Part shown: positions 54,076 through 62,516 of the stretch, in pieces
How positions within the stretch are numbered: the first letter of the stretch is position 1
How the letters are laid out: each line of letters begins with the position of its first letter
Assembly (NCBI RefSeq): GCF_004358025.1
Contig: NZ_SMTL01000002.1
Location: 682,001-746,000, forward strand
Direction of reading: 5' to 3'
Length of the DNA stretch: 64,000 nt
Origin: Rhizobium deserti
GTDB taxonomy: Bacteria > Pseudomonadota > Alphaproteobacteria > Rhizobiales > Rhizobiaceae
Translations under genes and position numbers: made by a program
Notes under the pieces: generated by a model
The model's database searches: none
The model's input: only the letters and a program-made list of their open reading frames with translations
What the model was told of the DNA's origin: nothing

Positions 54076-55125
54076 TCAATGTGACCGGCGGGCCCGCGCC
54101 AAGCCGTGTTCCACAAGCCGGTCGATCACCTCCGGGTAGCTCACGCCGCTGGCTGCCATTGCTTTGGCATACATGCTGATATCGGTGAAGCCCGGTATGG
54201 TATTGATCTCGTTGACCACGAAGCTCATGTCTGCCGAAAGGAAGAAGTCGACGCGCGCCATGCCGTCGCAGCCGAGCGCACGGAAGGCCAGGCCCGCCTT
54301 ATCTTGGATCTTGCGTTCCACATCGTCCGGCAGGTCCGCCGGCACTTTGATGGCGGCGCCGTCCTCGTCGATATATTTGGCATTGTAACTGTAGAACCCG
54401 TGGCTCTCGGCCGGCGCGATCTCGCCGGGACGGGAAACGAAAAGACCACCCCGGCTGTCTTCCAGCACGCTGCATTCGATCTCGCGGCCGGCGATGAATT
54501 CCTCCGCCAGCAGCTTGTCATCGTGCTCGAAGGCGGCGGCAAGTGCGGACGCGAATTCCTGGCTTCCGGACACTTTGCTGACCCCGACCGACGAGCCCTG
54601 GCGGGCCGGCTTGAGGAAGAACGGCAGTCCGAGCTCGGCTTCCAGTTCGGCGAATGTGGGAACATCGTCTCGTTGGATGGTGACCCCGCGGGCAACCGGC
54701 AGTCCTGCAGCTCTTAGTGTTTGCTTGGCGATGTGCTTGTCCAAGGCGGCGGCTGATCCGAGGATACCACAGCCGGCAAGCGGCACTCTGGCAACCTCCG
54801 CCAGACCCTGGACGGAGCCGTCCTCGCCATGCAGCCCGTGCAGCACCGGGAAAAGGATGTCGATCCGACCGGCATCGCTCAAGTCGCCATTTGGCGAGAT
54901 CGCGATCATCTGCCCTCCCCCGCCGGGGACAAGACAAAGCTGCGTGCCGGCCGAGGGTTGTGCAAGCACGCCTTCGCCAAAGCCGCTCAGCAACCACCGG
55001 CCTTGGCGTGTAACGAAGATCGGCACGGCCTCGTATTTGGCAGGATCCAGGGCGGCCATGACATTGGTGGCCGAGAGCACCGAGACCTCGTGTTCGGCAG
55101 AGCGGCCGCCGAAGAGCACGGCCAT
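54076..55125 (-). CDS. ddl: D-alanine--D-alanine ligase
   Basis: A 349-residue ATP-grasp ligase that makes D-Ala-D-Ala for peptidoglycan. Signatures: AVLFGGRSAEHEVSVLSA at the N-terminus, LHGLHGEDGSVQGL, the ATP-grasp loop KPARQGSSVGVSKVSG, and the metal/nucleotide residues in MARVDFFLSADMSFVVNEIN followed by PGFTDISMYAKAM. It is the stand-alone (Ddl-A like) copy; the mur-cluster ddlB would be elsewhere. The gene is followed by an EamA exporter and preceded by a class D beta-lactamase on the same strand. Confidence 0.94.
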   Translation of the reverse strand: MAVLFGGRSAEHEVSVLSATNVMAALDPAKYEAVPIFVTRQGRWLLSGFGEGVLAQPSAGTQLCLVPGGGGQMIAISPNGDLSDAGRIDILFPVLHGLHGEDGSVQGLAEVARVPLAGCGILGSAAALDKHIAKQTLRAAGLPVARGVTIQRDDVPTFAELEAELGLPFFLKPARQGSSVGVSKVSGSQEFASALAAAFEHDDKLLAEEFIAGREIECSVLEDSRGGLFVSRPGEIAPAESHGFYSYNAKYIDEDGAAIKVPADLPDDVERKIQDKAGLAFRALGCDGMARVDFFLSADMSFVVNEINTIPGFTDISMYAKAMAASGVSYPEVIDRLVEHGLARARRSH

Positions 55126-55225
55126 GCGCAGTTTGCTTGACGAAAGGCTTATGGGAGGTTCCGGAGGCTTCTAAGGAAAGGAGGCAAGCGGCTGTCTTGC
55201 GCAAAGGTCGCGCAGACCGGAAGGA

Positions 55226-56050
55226 CTAGAAGCCTTCGGCCAGCTTGGGGAGATCGGCAATCAGGCTGTCGCGGACCACATAGCTGATCGGCGTCTCGTT
55301 ATAACGCTTCGTGTCGACCAGCAGCCGGGCGAAGACCAGGCGGCGGTCGCCCTTCCTGGCCCAGCCGACGAACCAGCCGATCGGACGGCTGCCATCTGCC
55401 TTGCCGGCCTTGTCGCGCATCGAACCAGAACCGGTCTTGCCCTGGATGTCCCAGCCGTCCGCCCCTTCGAAATGCGGCACGATGGCGAGGGTCAGATCCA
55501 CGGCGTGCGCAGAAATCGGCAGTTCACCGTTCAGGAAACGGCGCAGGAATTTTACCTGCTCGTCCGGGGAAATCTTCAGGGACGACATCAGCCATGCTTC
55601 GGTCAGTCCGTCCGTGCCGCCGGGGCCGCCGGAAATATCACGATTGCCATAGCCGAAGCGTTGGACGTAATCGGCGAATTTTTTAGTCCCGAGCTTGCGG
55701 GTTAGTTCCTGCGAATACCAGACGATCGAATCCCGCTCCCAGATCACCGGATCGGTGTCCTTCTGCTCGCGAACGGAACGGTTGAACGTCGGCTGGTATT
55801 TCCACAGGGGCTCGTGTTCGTTCCTAAGTATGCCGACGTCATAGCCCATCATGGCCAAAGGCAGTTTGAAGGTCGATTGTGGATAGACTGCCTCGGCGCA
55901 GCTGCCCTGGCGATAGAGCATCTCGCCGCTCTGCTCATCCATGAGGACCGTGCAGCGCAAAACCTCGGCTGCCCGAACCGCAGAAGCGCCCATAGAACCT
56001 GCTGCAATCGCAAAAGAAACAGCAAAAAGACGTAGATGTTTGAAAGCCAC
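55226..56050 (-). CDS. Class D beta-lactamase (OXA-like)
   Basis: A 274-residue periplasmic serine beta-lactamase, with signal peptide about residues 1-28. All class D motifs are present: the nucleophile STFK (Ser59, Lys62), SIV (residues 108-110), YGN (134-136), the tryptophan of EAW (Trp153) and KTGSG (205-209). Cys33 and Cys51 may form a disulfide. It should hydrolyse penicillins; activity on other drugs cannot be read. It starts with GTG at 56050 after GGAG. It lies head to head with an AmpR-like gene across a 104-bp region, which suggests inducible control, and just upstream of ddl. Confidence 0.94.
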   Translation of the reverse strand: MAFKHLRLFAVSFAIAAGSMGASAVRAAEVLRCTVLMDEQSGEMLYRQGSCAEAVYPQSTFKLPLAMMGYDVGILRNEHEPLWKYQPTFNRSVREQKDTDPVIWERDSIVWYSQELTRKLGTKKFADYVQRFGYGNRDISGGPGGTDGLTEAWLMSSLKISPDEQVKFLRRFLNGELPISAHAVDLTLAIVPHFEGADGWDIQGKTGSGSMRDKAGKADGSRPIGWFVGWARKGDRRLVFARLLVDTKRYNETPISYVVRDSLIADLPKLAEGF

Positions 56051-56074
56051 TGGCCCGCTCCGTTCGGTCTAGAG

Positions 56075-56117
56075 ATCATTGTTCTAGGCCGGCTTGCGAG
56101 CCGCATCAAACAATGAT
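56075..56117. promoter_or_regulatory. Dyad between beta-lactamase and AmpR-like gene
   Basis: ATCATTGTT (56075-56083) and its exact complement AACAATGAT (56109-56117) are 25 bases apart, with a smaller inner dyad GGCT-TGCG-AGCC between. A T-rich TCTGCTGG (56119-56126) and TTAGCTAA follow. LysR-type regulators bind this kind of split dyad between divergent genes. Confidence 0.55.
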
Positions 56118-56154
56118 ATCTGCTGGCTGACATTAGCTAAGCTAGGGCATCACA

Positions 56155-57090
56155 TTGGTTCGACCGCATCTGCCGCTGAACGCCCTGCGTGCCTTTGAGG
56201 CCGCGGCCCGCCACCTGAGCTTTACCCGCGCGGCCATCGAGCTTTGCGTTACCCAGGCCGCTGTCAGCCACCAGGTCAAACTTCTCGAGCAAAGGCTCGG
56301 AGCAACGCTTTTCCGGCGCCTGCCACGCGGATTGATGATTACCGAGGAAGGGCTGGCGCTGCTTCCGGCGCTTCAGGACAGTTTTGACCGGATGGCCGAA
56401 ATGCTCGATCGCTTCGAAGGCGGGCATGTGCGCCAGGTGTTGAAACTCGGCACGGTCGGCACGCTTGCCGTCGGCTGGCTGGTGCCGCGGCTGGCGGATT
56501 TCCGGCAAAGGTATCCATTCGTTGATCTGCGGCTGTCGACCAATAACAACCGCGTCGACATTGCCGCCGAAGGCCTCGACTATGCGATCAAGTTCGGCAA
56601 CGGCGCCTGGCACGACATAGAGGCGGAGGCGCTGTTCGAGGCCCCGCTTTCGGTGCTTTGCGTCCCGGCGATCGCACGGCAGCTGAAGACGCCGGAAGAC
56701 GTGGCGCACCAGACGCTGCTGCGCTCTTACAGGGCAGATGAATGGCCGAGCTGGTTTGCGGAGGCCGAAGTGGCCCCGCCGCAGATCCGCGGACTGGTGT
56801 TCGACAGTTCGGTGTTGATGGTCGAGGCGGCGCTGCAGGGTGGCGGCGTGGCACTGGCCCCGCCGCTGATGTTTTCTCGTCAACTGGCGGCAGACGCGCT
56901 GCAGCAGCCCTTCCCTGTTTGTATTTCAAAAGGCAGCTACTGGCTGACCCGCCTGAAGTCGCGATCGGTGACGCCCGCCATGGAGATATTTTCAGCCTGG
57001 CTTGCAGAAATGGCCGCTGAGACGCGTCAGCAGGAAAAGATTTTCACCGAGGGCAGCCGCCTCGCCTTCTCCCAACAAGAGAAAAATTAA
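56155..57090 (+). CDS. ampR: AmpR-like LysR-family transcriptional regulator
   Basis: A 311-residue regulator very close in pattern to AmpR: VRPHLPLNALRAFEAAARHL and SFTRAAIELCVTQAAVSHQV (HTH), RGLMITEEGLALLP, LKLGTVGTLAVGWLVPRLAD, the ligand-region LSTNNNRVDIAAEGLDYAIK, and LLRSYRADEWPSWF. AmpR senses muropeptides (1,6-anhydro forms repress less; UDP-MurNAc-pentapeptide represses) and controls ampC in enterobacteria and Pseudomonas. Here the divergent partner is a class D enzyme, not ampC. The start is TTG at 56155, which aligns the N-terminus with AmpR. A related GcvA-type role cannot be fully excluded. Confidence 0.85.
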   Translation: MVRPHLPLNALRAFEAAARHLSFTRAAIELCVTQAAVSHQVKLLEQRLGATLFRRLPRGLMITEEGLALLPALQDSFDRMAEMLDRFEGGHVRQVLKLGTVGTLAVGWLVPRLADFRQRYPFVDLRLSTNNNRVDIAAEGLDYAIKFGNGAWHDIEAEALFEAPLSVLCVPAIARQLKTPEDVAHQTLLRSYRADEWPSWFAEAEVAPPQIRGLVFDSSVLMVEAALQGGGVALAPPLMFSRQLAADALQQPFPVCISKGSYWLTRLKSRSVTPAMEIFSAWLAEMAAETRQQEKIFTEGSRLAFSQQEKN

Positions 57091-57247
57091 TATCATTACA
57101 ATGATTTAGCATTCATAGTCATACCAAAACACGGGCGTCGATCAGCAATGTGTAAATATTGAGTTTATTTGGCGCGCTAGTTTTGACATCGTATCAAGGC
57201 GCCACTGTTACAGGCCATGCTGTATTAGTTTATTCATGGAGAACAAC

Positions 57248-58258
57248 GTGCTTGAGGCACTATTTGGGAGTTCACACAGCTCCTCACCGGCGCAAACGCA
57301 GTCTTCGAACAGCGCAACGTCCAGCAGTTCGGCCAGCGGGTCGACATCCAGCAGTTCCACGCCGGCCGCTACCCCAACGAACAACAACGCGGTGTCCACT
57401 GCGCCGGCAGACAGCACCGAGGACGGCGCCAGCGTCGATAATTCTGACGACGGCATCTACTCTGCCACTCCGCCAACATCCACTGCCGAGACGGCAGAGG
57501 ACGAGCAAGCCATAGACGAGGCAGATACCGACGAGACTTCGGCGGCAGTACCTCCCGCAGCGACCGAGACCAACGAAACGGCAGAGGCCGAGCCGGTGGT
57601 GGACGAGACGGACGTGAGCAACGAAACGGTGGAAGAGCCGGGCGCAAGTGAAACCGCAGTCACCACGCCTCCTGCAGCGACCGGAACCGACGAAACCGAC
57701 AGCACTGCAACGGGTGACAATTCGGCTCCGGCAGAGTCAGCAGCTGCCACGGCGCCTTCGACCAACGAATCGTCTTCGGACAGCGCCGCTTCGACGCAAA
57801 CCCCGACCACAACGGAAACCGGAGCTGCACCGGCGACCACTGGCAATGCAGGCTCAGGTAATTCCGCCGATACCACACAGGTGGATAAGTCTACCACTTC
57901 ACCGGCCGCTGCCGATGAGGCCGCTACAGTGCCGACGTCCTCCAGCAGCGGGGCAACCATCCCTACAACAAAGGCTTCCCCCAGCTCGGATGCCAAGGCC
58001 GCCGATCACGTCGCGGATTTCCTTGACCAGATCGCCAGGATCCAGGCGCGGATCGGCAACACCAATTCCGACGAGCAGAAGCAGTTGCGCGACCGAGCGG
58101 CGGAAGTCGTCCAAAGCCTGGTCGTGAGCCAGATGCTGGATGGCATCGTTTCAAAGCAGAGCCCGAACGTCGTCTCCTTGTTCGGGTCCAGAGACAAGAC
58201 CTCGTCTTCGGAGTCGAGATCGACATCGCTGACGGAGAAGCTTTACCAGGAAGCGTGA
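57248..58258 (+). CDS. Acidic, Ser/Thr/Ala-rich disordered protein (336 aa)
   Basis: Residues 1-250 are low complexity (Thr, Ser, Ala, Glu, Asp, Pro; blocks such as PPAATETNETAEAEPV and PPAATGTDETDSTATG repeat loosely), with no cysteine and no signal peptide. The last 85 residues look folded and conserved: DHVADFLDQIARIQARIGN, QLRDRAAEVVQSLVVSQMLD and the end SLTEKLYQEA. I chose GTG at 57248, with GGAG six bases upstream; ATG at 57236 (adds four residues) has no ribosome-binding site. I do not recognise a family. Its acidic tail-like body could act as an unstructured linker or scaffold. A terminator follows. Confidence 0.7.
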   Translation: MLEALFGSSHSSSPAQTQSSNSATSSSSASGSTSSSSTPAATPTNNNAVSTAPADSTEDGASVDNSDDGIYSATPPTSTAETAEDEQAIDEADTDETSAAVPPAATETNETAEAEPVVDETDVSNETVEEPGASETAVTTPPAATGTDETDSTATGDNSAPAESAAATAPSTNESSSDSAASTQTPTTTETGAAPATTGNAGSGNSADTTQVDKSTTSPAAADEAATVPTSSSSGATIPTTKASPSSDAKAADHVADFLDQIARIQARIGNTNSDEQKQLRDRAAEVVQSLVVSQMLDGIVSKQSPNVVSLFGSRDKTSSSESRSTSLTEKLYQEA

Positions 58259-58354
58259 TCCTTAGATGGTGGGTGACGACAACCCGTCCTCTATCTGCTG
58301 TCCTGCCGCCGATCGTGGCCGATCCCCTTGCCATTCGCAAAGCCCTGTGCCATC

Positions 58355-58390
58355 ACGCGCCCTCTTTGAAGCGGGGGCGCGTTTTGCGTT
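58355..58390 (+). terminator. Terminator after the disordered-protein gene
   Basis: Eight-bp stem ACGCGCCC / GGGCGCGT around a 12-base loop, followed by TTTGCGTT, about 97 bases after the stop codon. Confidence 0.65.
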
Positions 58391-58455
58391 CCGTTGCCTT
58401 TGGAAGCGGCGCTTCCGGTTTTCATCTTCGGCGCAATCTAAAAAGGAAAACGGCC

Positions 58456-59748
58456 ATGGCACGGGCGCTCGGGCTTGATTTCGGCACGACCAATACGGTT
58501 CTGGCTTTGGCCGACGGCAGCAATACGACGCATTCCATGCGGTTTGAAAGCAGTGCCGGCATCACCGATTCCATGCGCACGGCGCTGTCCTTCATGAAGG
58601 ATGCACAGCTTGGCGCCCAGGCGCTGAAGGTCGAGGCCGGACAGGCGGCGATCCGCCAGTTCATCGACAATCCCGGCGACGCGCGCTTCCTGCAATCGAT
58701 CAAGACCTTTGCCGCCAGCGCGCTCTTCCAGGGTACGCTGATCTTTGCCCGTCGGCACGCCTTCGAAGACCTGATGGAAATCTTCCTGAAGCGTCTCAAG
58801 ACCTATGCGGATGGCAATTGGCCGGGCGAGGTTTCGCGGCTGGTTGCCGGTCGTCCGGTGCATTTTGCCGGCGCCAATCCGGACCCAGAGCTTGCCACGA
58901 AGCGCTACAACGAAGCGCTGACACGGCTCGGCTTTCCGGAAATCCATTACGTTTATGAACCGGTCGCGGCCGCCTATTATTTTGCCCAGACGCTGAAAAA
59001 CGATGCCACCGTACTGGTGGCGGATTTCGGCGGCGGCACGACCGATTATTCGCTGATCCGCTTCGAGCGGGTGGCGGGCAAGCTGAAGGCGACGCCGCTC
59101 GGCCATTCCGGCGTCGGCGTGGCCGGCGACCATTTCGATGCCAAGATGATCGACCATCTCGTCGCGCCAGAAATCGGCAAGGGCACATACTTCAAAAGCT
59201 TCGACAAGCTTCTCGAAGTCCCGTCGGGCTATTTCGCGAACTTTTCCCGCTGGAACCAGCTATCGATCTTCAAGACGACGCGGGAATTCACCGACCTGAA
59301 ATCGCTGGTGCGCGCGTCGCTCGACCCCGACAAGCTTGAATTGTTCATCGACCTCGTCGAGCATGACGAGGGCTATCCGCTTTATCAGGCTGTTTCAGCC
59401 ACCAAATTGGCATTGTCCGGCGCCGAAGAAGCGGAATTTGATTTCGCTCCGCTCGGTAAGGCTGGCCGCAAAATGGTGAAGCGCGCCGATTTCGAAACCT
59501 GGATTGCCGACGATCTCGGTCGCATCGAAGGAGCTCTCGACGACGTACTGGAAAAGACGAGCACATCCGCGTCGCAGATCGACAAGGTGTTCCTCACCGG
59601 CGGCACCTCCTTCGTGCCGGCCGTGCGGCAGATCTTCACCCGCCGGTTTGACCAATCCAAGATCGAAAGCGGCGGCGAACTGCTGTCGATCGCCCATGGT
59701 CTGGCACTGATTGGTGAAAGTGATGATGTCGCACAATGGGCGGCGTAA
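58456..59748 (+). CDS. HSP70-family ATPase (YegD-like)
   Basis: A 430-residue protein with the actin/HSP70 ATPase core: phosphate-1 ALGLDFGTTNTVLALADG, phosphate-2 VLVADFGGGTTDYSLIRFE and the adenosine motif KVFLTGGTSFVPAVRQIF. There is no C-terminal peptide-binding domain of DnaK type, so it is a YegD-like relative, whose clients and role are not established. ATG at 58456 follows AAAAGGAAAA. The gene stands on its own promoter after the disordered-protein gene and upstream of a UDG-like gene. Confidence 0.92.
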   Translation: MARALGLDFGTTNTVLALADGSNTTHSMRFESSAGITDSMRTALSFMKDAQLGAQALKVEAGQAAIRQFIDNPGDARFLQSIKTFAASALFQGTLIFARRHAFEDLMEIFLKRLKTYADGNWPGEVSRLVAGRPVHFAGANPDPELATKRYNEALTRLGFPEIHYVYEPVAAAYYFAQTLKNDATVLVADFGGGTTDYSLIRFERVAGKLKATPLGHSGVGVAGDHFDAKMIDHLVAPEIGKGTYFKSFDKLLEVPSGYFANFSRWNQLSIFKTTREFTDLKSLVRASLDPDKLELFIDLVEHDEGYPLYQAVSATKLALSGAEEAEFDFAPLGKAGRKMVKRADFETWIADDLGRIEGALDDVLEKTSTSASQIDKVFLTGGTSFVPAVRQIFTRRFDQSKIESGGELLSIAHGLALIGESDDVAQWAA

Positions 59749-59818
59749 CAGTTTGGGCAGCGTAACTTTGGCGGCTTCTGCGCTTCCTTCGACGGGCGCC
59801 CTTCGATAGATTGATCTG

Positions 59819-60718
59819 ATGAACGCCGCCAACGACCTTGATGCCCAGGAGCTTGCCGCGCTTTTGCATTTCTATGCGGATGCGGGCGTGGAATGGCTTG
59901 TCGAGGAAGAGCCTATTGACCGCTTTGCGCAGTTCACTGCGCAAAGGGCGGCACAGGCCGAGGTAAGGCCAGCAGTGGAACGCCAGCCGTCGCAACCCGG
60001 TTCGCAGGCCGCCAACCCATTGTCGAACCCGGCTGTCACCCCGACCACCGGGCGATCCGCCCCCGCCGCCAGAACCGCTGCGCCGGCACCTTCTGCACCC
60101 GTCTTCGTTCCCGATGGCGAGGCGGTCGCCGCCGCCCGCTTTGCGGCAGACAGCGCTCGCTCGCTTTTGGAACTGAGGACGGCGCTGGAAGCCTTCAACG
60201 GCTGCAATCTGAAGAACGGCGCCCGCTCGACCGTATTTGCCAGTGGCGACCCGGCTGCCGGGATAATCGTGGTCGGCCCCATGCCGAACGCCGACGACGA
60301 CCGCGACGGCATTCCCTTTTCCGGGCGCCAGGGTCAGTTGCTGGACCGCATGCTCGGCGCCATCGGGCTTTCGCGCGACGCAGTCCTGCTCACCAACATC
60401 ATTCCCTGGAGGCCGCCGGGCAATCGCATGCCCTCGCCCGCGGAACTGGATATCTGCCGACCGTTTCTCGAGCGGCAGATCGCGCTGGCCGAGCCGAAAC
60501 TGATGCTGCTGCTCGGCAATTTCCCGGCCCGCTTCTTCTTTGGCGGCACGGCGACGATCCACTCCGTGCGGGGCCAATGGCGCGACACGTCTTGCGGCGG
60601 CCTGAATATACCAGCTATCGCTACCCTACATCCTCAGGAACTCCTGGCCGCGCCGGGAAACAAGGCTCTTGCCTGGCAGGACCTGCTAGCCTTCAGGAAC
60701 AAACTTCTGGCGTCTTAG
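59819..60718 (+). CDS. Uracil-DNA glycosylase-family protein (type IV-like, altered active site)
   Basis: A 299-residue protein whose C-terminal 180 residues follow the type IV UDG pattern: IPFSGRQGQLLDRML, LLTNIIPWRPPGNRMPSPAELDICRPFL, KLMLLLGNFPARFF and ATLHPQELLAAPGNKAL (His271). Type IV enzymes hold a 4Fe-4S cluster; here only Cys129, Cys213 and Cys259 are obvious and the C-x2-C partner is Lys132. The catalytic motif is GPMPNADD (153-160) where GEAPGxxED is usual. The first 100 residues are a Pro/Ala linker. It may be a weak UDG, a different glycosylase, or a DNA-binding relative. Confidence 0.82.
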   Translation: MNAANDLDAQELAALLHFYADAGVEWLVEEEPIDRFAQFTAQRAAQAEVRPAVERQPSQPGSQAANPLSNPAVTPTTGRSAPAARTAAPAPSAPVFVPDGEAVAAARFAADSARSLLELRTALEAFNGCNLKNGARSTVFASGDPAAGIIVVGPMPNADDDRDGIPFSGRQGQLLDRMLGAIGLSRDAVLLTNIIPWRPPGNRMPSPAELDICRPFLERQIALAEPKLMLLLGNFPARFFFGGTATIHSVRGQWRDTSCGGLNIPAIATLHPQELLAAPGNKALAWQDLLAFRNKLLAS

Positions 60719-60831
60719 CGCCCAATTTCTGAGCATTTCCCGAAAAGAATCGGCAAGGTTACGAAAATATGAAGATCGCTATGCGCGCCGCGCATGGCAG
60801 CGCGGCATTCCGCTGCATTGCGCAATCTATG

Positions 60832-60844
60832 TTGCGGTGCAATA
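60832..60844 (+). promoter_or_regulatory. Candidate regulatory motif (TTGCGGTGCAATA)
   Basis: Shares YTGCRGTGCAATA with the motif at 9353-9365. It lies 45 bases before the ATG at 60890, and a second palindrome ATTGCGCAAT (60817-60826) lies just upstream. Both could be half-sites of one operator. Confidence 0.45.
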
Positions 60845-60889
60845 TTAACGCTGTGTCTTGGGAGGAACCAGGCTCAAGGAACCAAGGCC

Positions 60890-61081
60890 ATGACTATGCG
60901 CTTCCGCCCTATCCATTCGGGCTTCGAAACCCTCCGGGTCGCCGGCCTTTCGCCGCGTTCGACCCAGGGTTACCATCATTTCGGGTCTGCCACGAACGAG
61001 CAGATCACGTCGCGCGCCATGGCGCGTCCTGCCGGCGTCAGCCGTCCGACGGCGGTGTTTGCCGATTTCCGTGAACGTTGA
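60890..61081 (+). CDS. Very small protein (63 aa)
   Basis: A 63-residue basic protein starting MTMRFRPIHSGFETLRVAGL, followed by a Ser/Gly/His segment (SPRSTQGYHHFG) and ending VSRPTAVFADFRER. CAAGG lies four bases before the ATG at 60890. No membrane helix or known family. It sits upstream of another tiny gene on the same strand, with 14 bases between them, and downstream of a TGC-type motif, so the two look like a short operon. Confidence 0.55.
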   Translation: MTMRFRPIHSGFETLRVAGLSPRSTQGYHHFGSATNEQITSRAMARPAGVSRPTAVFADFRER

Positions 61082-61095
61082 TCGAGGGCTCTTTT

Positions 61096-61245
61096 ATGAC
61101 AACCATTCTTCACCCGATCCGCGCCCTGCGCGACAGCCTGCAGCAGATCGGTGCTGCCGTGAATGCGTCGCGCGAATATAACCGCGCCGGCCGCACATCG
61201 GACAATCAGCCGCTCAACCCGGCCTGCGCGAGCATCCCGCTTTAA
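61096..61245 (+). CDS. Very small protein (49 aa)
   Basis: A 49-residue frame read by hand, MTTILHPIRALRDSLQQIGA then AVNASREYNR, AGRTSDNQPL and NPACASIPL. GAGGG lies seven bases before ATG at 61096. It is mostly a basic amphipathic helix with a short polar tail. No family is known to me. It ends 18 bases before the convergent EamA gene. Confidence 0.55.
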   Translation: MTTILHPIRALRDSLQQIGAAVNASREYNRAGRTSDNQPLNPACASIPL

Positions 61246-61263
61246 ATTTCATTGCATTCGGTA

Positions 61264-62199
61264 TCATCCGAGCGGCGAAGCCTTGCGCGCCGCCTTGCGC
61301 TCCAGCCCAAGCTGGTGCTCGCGGTAGATGATGAAGATCCCTGCCGACACGGTAATCGCAGTTCCCAGTAGCATGTTGGACGTCGGGACGTCGCCAAACA
61401 GCATATAGGCGATGACGATCCCAAGCAGGATCGACGTGTACTCAAAGGGAGCCACGGTAGAGACATCGGCATTGCGATAGGCCTCCGTCAGCCATATCTG
61501 CCCCAGCCCGCCGCAAAAGCCTGCGCCGATCAGGAATAAGGCTTCCTCGCCCGAAAGAGCCGTCCATCCGAATGGCAGGCTGGCAAGCGAAAAGACTGCC
61601 GCCGTCAGCGAGAAATACAGCACGATCGTCGCCGTCTTCTCGGTGCGAACCAGTTGGCGCGTCTGGATCATGGCAAAGCCGGCTAGGACCGCTGCAAGAA
61701 GCAGCGAAGCCGCTCCTACCGCCTGTTCAGATGCCATGCCGCCTTGCTCGAACATGCTCAGCTTCGGCCAGGAAATGATCACCACGCCGAGCATGCCGAC
61801 GACCACCGCCGTCCAGCGGTAGACACGCACCGATTCTTTCAGGAAAATTGCCGCAAACACCACCGCCAACAGCGGCGAGGAATAGCCGATGGCGATCGCG
61901 TCCGGCATGGGCAGATGCACCAGGCCATAGAACCCGCAGACCATTGACAAGATGCCGAGAAAGCCGCGCTTCAGGTGCCCGGGGAAGCTCTCGGTGTAGA
62001 AGCCATGCTTCAATTGCCGCTGGAATGCCAGATAGGTCATGATCGGCACGAGCGCGAAAGCGGAGCGGAAGAATGTAATCTGGCCGGCCGGGACATCCGG
62101 ACCGGCAGCCTTGATGCAGGTCTGCATCATCACGAAGACGAGGACGGAAAGGACTTTGAACAGGATCCCCCGGAGGGGATTGGGGGCATCGGCGGCCAT
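61264..62199 (-). CDS. EamA-family (DMT) transporter
   Basis: A 311-residue, roughly ten-helix EamA protein (opening LRGILFKVLSVLVFVMMQTC; second repeat around FGWTALSGEEALFLIGAGFC) with a short basic tail. ATG at 62199 (MAADAPNPL) is the better start; the in-frame TTG at 62241 has no support. This is the third EamA gene in the window, with 1001-1897 and 53192-54055, though they are not close copies of one another. Substrate unknown. Confidence 0.85.
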   Translation of the reverse strand: MAADAPNPLRGILFKVLSVLVFVMMQTCIKAAGPDVPAGQITFFRSAFALVPIMTYLAFQRQLKHGFYTESFPGHLKRGFLGILSMVCGFYGLVHLPMPDAIAIGYSSPLLAVVFAAIFLKESVRVYRWTAVVVGMLGVVIISWPKLSMFEQGGMASEQAVGAASLLLAAVLAGFAMIQTRQLVRTEKTATIVLYFSLTAAVFSLASLPFGWTALSGEEALFLIGAGFCGGLGQIWLTEAYRNADVSTVAPFEYTSILLGIVIAYMLFGDVPTSNMLLGTAITVSAGIFIIYREHQLGLERKAARKASPLG

Positions 62200-62516
62200 T
62201 GCAAGCTCGTCATGAAAGCGGCATTCCGCGGGCAGCGCCAACGAAAAAGAAGATATCGAAGCGGTAGCAGATGGTCCGAGCCTAGTGGATTTGCGGTGCT
62301 GGCGGGATCAAAACTGCTGATACACCCATCAATATCAGTGAGGGAAAATACTTAGTTGGTGCTCGGCAATGAAAAGGTCTATTTTAGCCCGAGTTCAACA
62401 ATCGTTTAGCTTTGAATGCAATTATCTGCCCCGCGGTAACGGCCAGATGTCGATCTGGATGGAGCATGTTTGTGCTCCCGATACCATATATTGAAGAGCC
62501 GGTTCAGGAAGCCCTC
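62200..62516. other. 317-bp divergent control region
   Basis: Lies between the minus-strand EamA gene and pepN. It is moderately AT-rich near 62320-62440, with no clear dyad or hairpin that I can defend; promoter elements are likely here but not assigned. An in-frame ATG at 62466 is not a good pepN start because GGAG is only one base before it. Confidence 0.5.
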
